Source: Deltaproteobacteria bacterium RIFCSPHIGHO2_01_FULL_43_49 (lineage in GTDB: Bacteria > UBA10199 > SPLOWO2-01-44-7). Taken from it: a stretch of DNA of 64,000 bases. Position numbers and translations under genes: made by a program. The stretch spans positions 62,001 to 126,000 of the forward strand of contig MGRG01000006.1 of assembly GCA_001798075.1 (NCBI GenBank), in the 5' to 3' direction. Positions 53,556 through 62,341 of this stretch are shown one piece after another. The notes under the pieces were generated by a model. That model was not told the DNA's origin. It worked only from the letters and a program-made list of their open reading frames with translations, and ran no database searches. Numbering within the stretch: position 1 is the first letter of the stretch; each line of letters starts with the position of its first letter.

Positions 53556-54489
53556 ATGTCTCATCTGTTACAATAGATGTGCAGATGGAGATTATCATCC
53601 TCATTGTGCCAGAAGTTTTTTTCAGACACAATATCCACCAAAGTTGCCTTACGGAATTGGGAATTTTAAAGAATTGGCCAAACAGGAGATTCAAACAAGT
53701 TGTGCTACAATAACAGGAGTTCAAAAAAAGATTTCATTGGACATCCAGAAAGAGGGGCAAACAAGAAGACTCACATTTGTTAATGTTTTTGGACGTTTTA
53801 TTTTAAAGCCACCCACCGATCAATACCCGCTCATGCCGATTGTTGAGCATCTCTCGATGTGCATGGCCAAAAATACCGGGTTGGATGTTGTGCCACATGC
53901 GCTGATCCGCCTGGAGTCTGGAGAACTGGCTTATATGTCAAGACGAGTTGATCGCCTTCCAAACGGAGAAAAATTGCATATGGAAGATATGTGTCAGCTA
54001 ACAGAACGACTCACAGAGCATAAATACAACAGTTCCATGGAAAATGTGGCAAAGGCCATCAAGCAATATTCTTCTGCAACAATGTTTAATATTGTTCGAT
54101 TCTTTGAAATAACGATTTTTTCTTTTTTGATTGGGAATGCAGATATGCATCTCAAAAATTTTTCACTGATTTACAAAGGTGTGGAGCCTATAGCCTTTGC
54201 CCCGGCCTATGATTTGTTATCTACTCGCTTACTGATACCAGAGTCCGTTGATCCGGAAGAGATGGCTCTTACGTTGAATGGGAAAAAGAGGAAACTGAAT
54301 AGAAAAGACTTCGACCAGTTTGGCAAGAACATAGGACTCACCCAAAAACAGATCGAAAATGTCTTGTCTCACATGCAAGAAAAAATGGATCGTTTTTACC
54401 AATTAATTCACGTGTCATTTTTGTCGAAGGAGTTGCAAGAGGATTTTATCCAATTGATTCAATCAAGAGCCAAGAGATTGCAATCATAA
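53548..54489 (+). CDS. hipT: HipT-like Ser/Thr kinase (HipA kinase core)
   Basis: CLICY...ITGVQKKISLDI, RFILKPP, SFLIGNADMHLKNFSLIY, FAPAYDLLSTRLL. Confidence 0.88.
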   Translation: MNKCLICYNRCADGDYHPHCARSFFQTQYPPKLPYGIGNFKELAKQEIQTSCATITGVQKKISLDIQKEGQTRRLTFVNVFGRFILKPPTDQYPLMPIVEHLSMCMAKNTGLDVVPHALIRLESGELAYMSRRVDRLPNGEKLHMEDMCQLTERLTEHKYNSSMENVAKAIKQYSSATMFNIVRFFEITIFSFLIGNADMHLKNFSLIYKGVEPIAFAPAYDLLSTRLLIPESVDPEEMALTLNGKKRKLNRKDFDQFGKNIGLTQKQIENVLSHMQEKMDRFYQLIHVSFLSKELQEDFIQLIQSRAKRLQS

Positions 54490-54614
54490 CCCCCAAAAAC
54501 TTCACACTTCAACGGTTCCGCTATTTGGACCAGTTTTGGATGGGTGATCGAGATGTCAGTGGTGGCTTGATCTAACGAATCTCTTGAACTTTTCAATCCT
54601 TTTGTGGTAGGGCA

Positions 54615-55547
54615 ATGCGCATGGCCCCCTCCTTTGGCGAAGCTCTGAGTCGGTTGAGACAAGAGTTTCCCAGATACCTTATCGAGGCGAAAATCACCCG
54701 CACCACAGGGAGCAATACGGAAGAAAGCAATGTCAAAATAGATAATGCCTTGGTGGCGCTGAGTTCCTTTGCCAACATGGAAGATTCCCCGCAAACCATC
54801 ACACAAAATGAATATCAGAAAGCGAGCGAAATGTTGGAGATACTCCTGCAAGAGGGTTGTTCTGCTCCCCCGGCCGAACGGCGGCGCAGCCTGATGACAG
54901 CCATCATCGCAAGCCATCCCTGGAAGCCTGAATGGGCAATTTTTATCCGGCAGGGACTTTGCGTCTATGCCGACAGCGACGAAAGCGAAGAGGCGAAAGA
55001 ACTTGTTTTGCAAATGATTCGCGGGTTTTCTTTGCAAGGGACTTATAAAAAACTTGCTTCAAAAAAGGAAAAGGGGCTTTATGTTTCCGTTGCGGTCCTT
55101 CCCAAAAGTGTTTCAAAATCATTGGGTGAGATTGCCGCCTGGTTTGATGCCCGGTTGAAAGGAAAGTCGGTTCACGTTCGGGATCCCAATTCAAGGCCCA
55201 ACCTGCTCTCATTTCCTTTGGATGGTGTAAAGTGGTCCAAGCTCGGTTTTGACGGCAGCCTTCAGGTTTTGGTGAGACGTTTTCAAGTCCAGCCGAACAA
55301 GCAGCCCATTTTTTCCAGAAGAAACGTGGAAACAATGGTTGCCCGGGTCGTCTGGAAAGATCCAAATCTAGTTGTGCATGTGCGCGTTGATGCTCAAAGC
55401 GCGGCTTTATACGCCCTGCGCGAAGACGAAGAGGCGAGAGTGGAAGCGGTACGCCTGACCTCTTCCGGAGAGGAAGCCCTTGTGCAAGAGATGCTTATGG
55501 CTTCTGGAAAAAAAGTTTTCACAACCCTTTTTGGCATTGAAAATTAG
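54615..55547 (+). CDS. Hypothetical protein
   Basis: 310-aa ORF, no family recognised. Confidence 0.55.
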   Translation: MRMAPSFGEALSRLRQEFPRYLIEAKITRTTGSNTEESNVKIDNALVALSSFANMEDSPQTITQNEYQKASEMLEILLQEGCSAPPAERRRSLMTAIIASHPWKPEWAIFIRQGLCVYADSDESEEAKELVLQMIRGFSLQGTYKKLASKKEKGLYVSVAVLPKSVSKSLGEIAAWFDARLKGKSVHVRDPNSRPNLLSFPLDGVKWSKLGFDGSLQVLVRRFQVQPNKQPIFSRRNVETMVARVVWKDPNLVVHVRVDAQSAALYALREDEEARVEAVRLTSSGEEALVQEMLMASGKKVFTTLFGIEN

Positions 55548-55674
55548 TCTATGAATAACAAAAAGGCATTTTCAAGTTTGTCTTTTAAAAACACGTAATC
55601 CATTTCCCAAAAAAATAAGTAATTTTTGCTCCGCACTGTGGACGAGTTTAGAACTGGGTGTATTGAGATGAGGC

Positions 55675-55956
55675 TTGATTCTGCTCTCCAGTTTTGTTAT
55701 CTTAACCCCAGTTATGGAAATGAAACCTTGGAAAAAAATTAAACAGGAATATAAAGATCAATGGGTCGCCATGACCGAATGGGAAGAAGACGAGCATGGC
55801 GATGTTACGAAGGGGTACGTTGCTTACACCAATCCAAGTCAAAACGCCTTTTACGAATATCTAAAAGGACATTTCCCCAAAAAAGACCTCGCCGTTCGTT
55901 TCACCGGCAAAGTTCGTGTGCCTCTTTTATTCGGAACAGCCATCGAAGAAGCATGA
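55675..55956 (+). CDS. Small conserved protein paired with retropepsin-like gene (second module)
   Basis: MKPWKKIKQEYKDQWVAMTEWEEDEHGDVTKGYVAYTNPSQ; similar to 3101-3343. Confidence 0.65.
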   Translation: MILLSSFVILTPVMEMKPWKKIKQEYKDQWVAMTEWEEDEHGDVTKGYVAYTNPSQNAFYEYLKGHFPKKDLAVRFTGKVRVPLLFGTAIEEA

Positions 55957-56351
55957 AAGTAGAGTCCTACACCTATCCTGACAGCGATGATGTCATTTCA
56001 CTCCCCGGAAAAATCTCCGGTCCTTTGCGTTCTCAAAATGTTCTTCTTGTTTTTGATCCGGGAGCCTACAGAACCATTATTAAAACAAGTTTAACAGATG
56101 CACTGGGATATCAAGCCGGAGCTGAAAGTAAAAAAGTGGCAACAAGTTCCGTAATTGGTAAAGAATACGGCTATACGCTCAAACTACAGAAGTTGAGTAT
56201 ATTGGGCTTTGCCTTTGCAGATATTGAGGTTGCCAGTTTTGACCTTCCGGAAAAATATGCGATTGATGGGTTAATCGGCCTAGACCTTCTGAAAAAGTTC
56301 GAAATTCTTTGGAGACACAAGGATCGATTTTTGGAGTTTCGGTTGTTATAG
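55953..56351 (+). CDS. Retropepsin-like protein with DPG in place of DTG
   Basis: NVLLVFDPGAYRTIIKTSL...YAIDGLIGLDLLKKFEI; ATGA overlap with upstream ORF. Confidence 0.65.
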   Translation: MKVESYTYPDSDDVISLPGKISGPLRSQNVLLVFDPGAYRTIIKTSLTDALGYQAGAESKKVATSSVIGKEYGYTLKLQKLSILGFAFADIEVASFDLPEKYAIDGLIGLDLLKKFEILWRHKDRFLEFRLL

Positions 56352-56357
56352 TTTTCT

Positions 56358-56549
56358 ATGCCAAAGATGAACGAAACCATTTCTGTGCAATGCCCCTATT
56401 GCGGCGAGAGCATCCTCATCGAACCGGAGCCCTCCGATGAACCGATGGAATATGTCGAAGATTGCCACGTCTGCTGTAAGCCGATTGTTGTAACGATTCA
56501 TTACTCAGAAGCGGGGAGCGCGGTTGTGGTGAAGAGAGAGAATGAGTGA
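56358..56549 (+). CDS. CPXCG motif-containing cysteine-rich protein
   Basis: VQCPYCGESILIEPEPSD...YVEDCHVCCKPIVV. Confidence 0.85.
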   Translation: MPKMNETISVQCPYCGESILIEPEPSDEPMEYVEDCHVCCKPIVVTIHYSEAGSAVVVKRENE

Positions 56550-56564
56550 TTTGTGAAAAACAAA

Positions 56565-56602
56565 AAATCGGCGGCCGCTTTACAGCGACCACCGATTTTT
56601 GC
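56565..56602 (+). terminator. Terminator-like hairpin
   Basis: AAAAATCGGCGGCCGCTTTACAGCGACCACCGATTTTT. Confidence 0.7.
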
Positions 56603-56701
56603 TCCGCACTGTGGACGACGTTAGAACCAAGATTAGGAAAGCACAAGGACCGATTTTTATCCCCCAATTAGCCGCTTAAGGGTACCCCACCCCTGCACTC
56701 A

Positions 56702-59671
56702 CTATTTTTTCTCGACAAATTTGAGGGAAGATAAAGACATTTTAAAATCCGGCTCGTATTTATTGAATCGGTCAGCTAAGGCCCCTGCAACAAGAGCATA
56801 GGCTTTATCTCCTTTAAAAAGAATGTGCTCTCTAAAGTGGGTTTTATCCTTTCCTAGAATAATGTCGAACTCTGTCCAAGTAGATTTATATGAGTTGTCA
56901 CTTGTGTTAATCACGTTGAAATTTTGGATTTCTCCCATCCGCACTTTTTTTACGTACTCAGACTTTATTTTAAATACGTCATCAATGTTGGAAACACCAA
57001 GATAAACGATTAAAAAAACGGATGGTCTGTAATTGTATTCAACGGCATCGCTTGGTTCATTGTAAAAAAGCACCTCGCTATCATACTCACGATCTTGGCT
57101 CATTTTCCAAAATAGGGGGGCACGAAATGTGACGCCATCGGCAGGATGAAGATATTGATAACCACCTAGCGCTCTTTGCTCATTGTAAAAACGATTATAA
57201 TCCTCAATGCGGTTTGTTTTTTTGTAAAGAGTCAGAATAGCTGATTTTGCAACGCCGTTTTCTCCATCTAATGCAAGTGATTTAAAAAAAGCTTTTTCGG
57301 CTTCATCATATTTTTCCAAGCCCATATATATGAGGCCAAAAGTTACATGAATTCTCGAATCATCCTTTCCATGAGTTAGGGCCTCGTTACATGCTTTTAT
57401 TGCTTCCTTTGTCATCTTCCTGTTGACATACGAAAGACATAAATGGTGATAAATTTCACCAATTATTTGTTTCTTTTTCCCACTTAAATTCTTATTGCTA
57501 TCTAAATTCAATCCTTCTTTAAATTGACCTTCAGCATCCTCGTATCTCCCAGCATTGTTATAAAGAATGCCTAGCGTATACTTGGTGTCAGATGATTTAT
57601 CACCTAACTCTATCCCCTTCTCCAATGCATTAATTGCGGACTTTATTTTACCTTTTCCCGCTTGAACAAGGCCATACCACGTCATTAAGCTAGGATCATT
57701 TGGATTGAGTAATGTGGCCCCCAAAGCTTCACCAACCTTTGTACCACTTTCCTTAGACAAAAGCATAGATTTGCAATCGCGTAGCCTAAAATCGTTAGGA
57801 TTCATAACCATCCCTTTATTCAGAATAGAGAGCGCCTTTTCAATTTTCCCATATTCGTTAAAAAAGTCGGCGGCTATGCATGATAAAAGTGTATGGAAAT
57901 TTTTTTCAGAATCTATAAAGAGATTAATTTCATTTTCTTCTATGTGTACGCCTAGTAATTTATCAAAATACTTTTCGGCGCATTCGACATTTTTCATTTC
58001 TTTGCAAAGTATGGCTGTATAAAATATCACCAAAGCATTATCGGAATCTAATTTTAGAAACTCTTTTGCATAATCTAAAGCCTCACCGTATTTTTTCTCT
58101 TTTACCAGCATTGGCATAATATGAGCGTAGAAGTTTATATTTGTAGGGTCTAATTTTAGTGCTTTTTTTTCAATCTCTATTGCCTCGTTTATCACACCTA
58201 AGCCGTATAACAGGGAGGCTTGGTGATCTAAATACACGGGATTTTTTGGGTCTAATGTGGACAATTGTTTGGATATTTTTAACGCCTCTTCATAATCCCC
58301 TATGTGAAAACGAAATAATTCCATAAGTGTCTTTAAAGATTCCAAATTCGCTGGGTCTAATTTATATGCTCTTCGTAAAATCTCCTCCACTCGTTCATGC
58401 TCTTGGTTAGTTATCAACACCTTCGCTTCATTTATAAGTGCTACAGCTCGCTCTGATGCCAATTTTTGATTTTGGTGAATTTTATCCCAAGAAAACTTTG
58501 CTAGACCAACGGCTAAAAATAAAATAATCGCCGCTACAAGAAGTCTGTTCCTCTTTCTTCTTGCATAATAATAAATTTGTTGAATTGAAGAAGGGGCTTT
58601 TGCTTTTATAGGGAGGTAATTAAGAAAACTCCGCAAATCCTCGCTGAATACCTTTATTGTTTTGTATCTCAACTGGGAACCTTTAGCGATTGCCGTTGAA
58701 ATGATCGTTTCCAAATCTCTTGGGATTTTACTCCAACGGGATTTTGGCCTAATCGGCTCCTTATTTTTTATGTTTGAATAGACTTCGTAAATACTATCCC
58801 CCTCGTAGGGAAGGGCACCTGTAAGGAGTTCATAGAGGGTAACTCCTAACGAATAAATATCCAGTAGGTGGTAGTCCGTAACACCTTGGGTTTGAAATGA
58901 TTCTGGGGCTGAATAAATCGGTGTTCCTAAAAATTCCCCCGATACTGTTAGATTTTTTTCAACATCGTCATGGCTCAAACCAAAATCCAAAAGGACAGGG
59001 TTGCCGTCGGGCTCGACAATAATATTGGAAGGTTTGATATCACGATGGATGACACCATTGTCATGGGCATATTGAACCGCATCTGAAATCTGAATGATGA
59101 GATTGCATAGAAATTCGGTCGGCGTTTTGGTTGCTAGTCCCAAAATTTCGTTGAGTTTGCTTGCAGACCGATCTGTCTTTGAAAACTTTTCAATCAAAAC
59201 ATTAAGTGGGGTTCCCTCCACATAGCGCATGATAATGTAAAAGGAGCCCTCCTGCTCTCCCACATCATAAACCGGAACAATATTTTTATGATTCAGCCGG
59301 CCGATGATGCGGCTCTCACGCAAAAATCTTTCTTTGAGCGCTTTATTATCGACTGCAAAAGGACGAAGCACTTTCACAACCACATCACGGCCCAGCTTTT
59401 CCTGTCGGCCCAGATAAACAACTCCCATGCCTCCTTGCCCCAACACCCTAAGCAATTTACAATCACCTATTTTACGGCCAACCAATAGTGGTATTTCCTT
59501 TTCGGGTTTTTCATCTTGCAAGGTGCCAATCAGCTTTTGATAGGCTTTTATTTTCTTGTTTAGTCTTTCCCTGTGGTGAGGAAATTTTTGGAGAAGAGGG
59601 CCAAAATCAATTGGTTCCTTATCCGCATTCTCGGAAAGATATTCTTGAAAGGCAGTGTTGATATCAGTCAT
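56702..59671 (-). CDS. Serine/threonine protein kinase with TPR repeats
   Basis: LLRVLGQGGMGVVYLGRQEKLGRDVVVKVL, VIHRDIKPSNIIV, LLDFGLSHD; TM segment then multiple TPRs. Confidence 0.94.
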   Translation of the reverse strand: MTDINTAFQEYLSENADKEPIDFGPLLQKFPHHRERLNKKIKAYQKLIGTLQDEKPEKEIPLLVGRKIGDCKLLRVLGQGGMGVVYLGRQEKLGRDVVVKVLRPFAVDNKALKERFLRESRIIGRLNHKNIVPVYDVGEQEGSFYIIMRYVEGTPLNVLIEKFSKTDRSASKLNEILGLATKTPTEFLCNLIIQISDAVQYAHDNGVIHRDIKPSNIIVEPDGNPVLLDFGLSHDDVEKNLTVSGEFLGTPIYSAPESFQTQGVTDYHLLDIYSLGVTLYELLTGALPYEGDSIYEVYSNIKNKEPIRPKSRWSKIPRDLETIISTAIAKGSQLRYKTIKVFSEDLRSFLNYLPIKAKAPSSIQQIYYYARRKRNRLLVAAIILFLAVGLAKFSWDKIHQNQKLASERAVALINEAKVLITNQEHERVEEILRRAYKLDPANLESLKTLMELFRFHIGDYEEALKISKQLSTLDPKNPVYLDHQASLLYGLGVINEAIEIEKKALKLDPTNINFYAHIMPMLVKEKKYGEALDYAKEFLKLDSDNALVIFYTAILCKEMKNVECAEKYFDKLLGVHIEENEINLFIDSEKNFHTLLSCIAADFFNEYGKIEKALSILNKGMVMNPNDFRLRDCKSMLLSKESGTKVGEALGATLLNPNDPSLMTWYGLVQAGKGKIKSAINALEKGIELGDKSSDTKYTLGILYNNAGRYEDAEGQFKEGLNLDSNKNLSGKKKQIIGEIYHHLCLSYVNRKMTKEAIKACNEALTHGKDDSRIHVTFGLIYMGLEKYDEAEKAFFKSLALDGENGVAKSAILTLYKKTNRIEDYNRFYNEQRALGGYQYLHPADGVTFRAPLFWKMSQDREYDSEVLFYNEPSDAVEYNYRPSVFLIVYLGVSNIDDVFKIKSEYVKKVRMGEIQNFNVINTSDNSYKSTWTEFDIILGKDKTHFREHILFKGDKAYALVAGALADRFNKYEPDFKMSLSSLKFVEKK

Positions 59672-60284
59672 GTGTGAGCAGGTCCGTTAATTTATCTATT
59701 CCCCTCGCGTATTGCATGCGCGCGGCGTCTTCGGTGCACCCTATTTCATTCCCGATTTCCTTGAAAGCCATTCCTTCATATTGTCGCATTACAATAACGT
59801 CTCTCTGTTTTTCGGGCAGTTGGTCAAGTGCGGCTTCCAATTCTAACACTTCCTCTTTCAATCTTAGCTGAAAACTGGGTCTGTATTCACTATTAGCGGG
59901 AATATTCGACAAAAGCGAACTGTCTATGGATGAATTTTTTTTATTATCTGCTTCTTGTTTGAAATCTCTCTTTGCCGCCCCATGATAATCAGCCAAGTCT
60001 CGAATTTCATTTTGAACGAGTTTGCTTATCCAATGCAGAAAGGCGGCTTCGTTTTTAGCATCAAATTTTTCAAATCCATTAATCGCGCGGATCATGACCT
60101 CTTGCACAATATCCATCGACTCCATTTTTGTCCGCAGTTTGGGGCCAAGGCGCATGCGGACAATTTTAAGAATCCTGCTCATATACCGCTCAAGCAACAG
60201 ATTTAAAGCCTGGTCCTCACCAGCTTTGGCCCTCCCTATAAGATTGAGGGTGGTTTTAATGTCGTCTGCCATTTTCCAAGGCAT
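59664..60284 (-). CDS. ECF-type RNA polymerase sigma factor
   Basis: MESMDIVQEVMIRAINGFEKFD; LDQLPEKQRDVIVMRQYEGMAFKEIGNEIGCTEDAARMQYARGIDKL. Confidence 0.9.
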   Translation of the reverse strand: MPWKMADDIKTTLNLIGRAKAGEDQALNLLLERYMSRILKIVRMRLGPKLRTKMESMDIVQEVMIRAINGFEKFDAKNEAAFLHWISKLVQNEIRDLADYHGAAKRDFKQEADNKKNSSIDSSLLSNIPANSEYRPSFQLRLKEEVLELEAALDQLPEKQRDVIVMRQYEGMAFKEIGNEIGCTEDAARMQYARGIDKLTDLLTHD

Positions 60285-60389
60285 TTCAGATAGTTAGAAA
60301 TATTTCAATTCTTTTTGTTCGGTTTCTATTTTGATACCGCTTGCAAGAGTAGAAGGGCAATGAAGCCCAAAATAAACAAGGAGGAAGGT

Positions 60390-60635
60390 ATGAAAAAGGC
60401 AATCTTAGCAGTGGCGGCGATAGCCGCGGTGTTCGCAAGCTCGGCATCTTGGGCCCAAGTTTATGTGAGGCCTCATTTCCGCCATGATGGAACTTATGTG
60501 AGGCCTCACTTCCGTTCGTATCCCGATGGTAACCCCTATAATAATTGGGGTCCACAAAGCAAATTGGACACTGGAGACTTGAATAAGAGTCCATTTAACC
60601 CAGTTTCTTTCTCTCCTGCCAATAGGATCGGCTAA
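60390..60635 (+). CDS. Small secreted protein with YVRPHFR repeats
   Basis: MKKAILAVAAIAAVFASSASWAQVYVRPHFRHDGTYVRPHFRSYPDGNPYNNWG. Confidence 0.8.
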   Translation: MKKAILAVAAIAAVFASSASWAQVYVRPHFRHDGTYVRPHFRSYPDGNPYNNWGPQSKLDTGDLNKSPFNPVSFSPANRIG

Positions 60636-60640
60636 CAATT

Positions 60641-60681
60641 CTGAGGCCGGTGTAAAAAACACCGGCCTCAATTGTTTTTTT
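60641..60681 (+). terminator. Terminator
   Basis: GAGGCCGGTGTAAAAAACACCGGCCTCAATTGTTTTTTT. Confidence 0.88.
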
Positions 60682-60697
60682 GAAAAGGAGGATGCAT

Positions 60698-60859
60698 ATG
60701 AAAACATTAATCATTATGTTGACGATGGCTATTTTGTTCTCAATGGTGGGAAAAAACGCATTGGCACATCCTGGCGGAACAGATGCGTCGGGGTGTCATT
60801 ACTGTTGGACAAATTGTCCTGAGTGGGGCTTGAGTTATGGAGAGTACCATTGCCATTAA
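60698..60859 (+). CDS. Small exported YHYH-like peptide (53 aa; absent from ORF track)
   Basis: MKTLIIMLTMAILFSMVGKNALAHPGGTDASGCHYCWTNCPEWGLSYGEYHCH; RBS AAGGAGG. Confidence 0.75.
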   Translation: MKTLIIMLTMAILFSMVGKNALAHPGGTDASGCHYCWTNCPEWGLSYGEYHCH

Positions 60860-60991
60860 TCTTCGTTAAAGGTAAAGGGGTCACCTCGAAAGCAGGTTGA
60901 CCAATTTTATTATCAATAGCCCTCAAGCGATACTGCAACTATCAACATTAATAGTCAGGCGGACTGACTGAACTTCTGAAGGATGTAATGA

Positions 60992-61690
60992 ATGAATGGC
61001 ATTTTTGAGAATCTTAGACTGGCAGGCCTTAGACCGGAAGAGCTTAGCGAGGATGTGCTTGAAGCTATTGGCAGGGCACTAACTTTGCCTGAACAATATG
61101 GTAAGCACGAGTGGAAACGTAGTATAGAACAAACCAAATTACCTAGTGGCTACAGCTGGAAAAGAGTACCAAACCGCGGTCGGCTTCTAAAAATACTTGC
61201 CACAAAAAATTCAGATTTTGCCACAATAAATAAGGCAAAGTCCCACAGGTTATCTGTAGAAGAAGTTTTGTTTGGAAAAACAACAAATCGAAATTGGAAA
61301 TATCAAAAAGCTCTAATAACTAGAGAGAATAAAAAAAGGGCTACCATTTATCACCGACGTTTGATGGTTGCATCTAGTATTCCGTTGGTGCAACGAGTTC
61401 CTAGATTACTTAATGGATTGCTGGGGTTCGCTGATGTTTATAAAAAAGCCTCTCAAGGAAAAGCAGACCACAGACCTATGAGGGGCAAGATATCTACACA
61501 CCGCAAGGTGATAAAGAAAAAGGTTATTGAAGCAAATGAATATCTAAAAAACTGTCTTAAAATTGATCGAGATGCGAAACAATGGGACAAAAAACCACTG
61601 AAAACCATTGTTGCACTTACTAAAATTATCGCCAATTTTCTTCCTGGCTATGACCATAAAAGAATAAAAAGAATGATTTTTGAAGAGTAA
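60992..61690 (+). CDS. Hypothetical basic protein
   Basis: 232-aa ORF, Lys/Arg-rich; no family recognised. Confidence 0.5.
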   Translation: MNGIFENLRLAGLRPEELSEDVLEAIGRALTLPEQYGKHEWKRSIEQTKLPSGYSWKRVPNRGRLLKILATKNSDFATINKAKSHRLSVEEVLFGKTTNRNWKYQKALITRENKKRATIYHRRLMVASSIPLVQRVPRLLNGLLGFADVYKKASQGKADHRPMRGKISTHRKVIKKKVIEANEYLKNCLKIDRDAKQWDKKPLKTIVALTKIIANFLPGYDHKRIKRMIFEE

Positions 61691-61851
61691 AAAATCCTCA
61701 TCAATTTCTAGTAAAATCAACGGGTTCCAAAACCCACCAAAGTTGCCGGTTCAGAGACTTTTCTTTATCTAATTCAAACCATCAATAAAATGCCTCTCAA
61801 GTTCATTGTTTTTCAAAACAATGTACCGCCCAATTTTGAAAGAGGTATTGA

Positions 61852-62160
61852 ATGAAGGTTTCAGAAGTAAATGTCCATTTGGTTAAGCCCAGAGACGGGT
61901 TGGTCGCCTTTGCAAGCGTAGTCCTAGATAATCGCATTTATCTTGGTGCTATAGGCGTTCACCAAAAGCTGGATGGTAGCGGATACCGACTCACCTATCC
62001 CACAAGAAAATCGGGAGACCGTAGCTTCCATATTTTTCATCCCATTGAAAAAGAAATCAGTCACGAAATTGAACGGGCAATCTTTGACAAACTTACGACT
62101 CTTATAAATTGCCACAATAGCGCACAGCATTTGGAAGGTGGTGGACATGCTATCGAGTGA
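61852..62160 (+). CDS. SpoVG-family protein
   Basis: MKVSEVNVHLVKPRDGLVAFASVVLDNRIYLGAIGVHQKLDGSGYRLTYPTRKSGD...FHPIEKEI. Confidence 0.88.
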   Translation: MKVSEVNVHLVKPRDGLVAFASVVLDNRIYLGAIGVHQKLDGSGYRLTYPTRKSGDRSFHIFHPIEKEISHEIERAIFDKLTTLINCHNSAQHLEGGGHAIE

Positions 62161-62341
62161 GCAAATTGAACGGTTTCAACTTTTGTATGAACAGCGCTTT
62201 GGAAAGCGCATCAGTCAAGAGAGAGCCTACGAATTGGGAACGAAACTTATAACACTTGTGAGGCTAACCCACGGTATTTCACCAAAAGAACAAAAAAAAC
62301 GTAATGAACGGAGGCGTCAAAATGGAAACCATCACGATTAA
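62138..62341 (+). CDS. Small protein, mobile-element associated type
   Basis: EQIERFQLLYEQRFGKRISQERAYELGTKLITLVRLTH; overlaps neighbours. Confidence 0.6.
   Translation: MVDMLSSEQIERFQLLYEQRFGKRISQERAYELGTKLITLVRLTHGISPKEQKKRNERRRQNGNHHD

Noticed and set aside
55620-56632. Boundary repeats as integron attC sites
   Set aside because: No clear RYYYAAC/GTTRRRY pair with attC-like secondary structure and no integrase visible; kept only as a generic cassette-boundary observation.
60315-60389. Upstream extension of the YVRPHFR secreted protein
   Set aside because: RBS GGAGGAAGG and signal peptide support the start at 60390.
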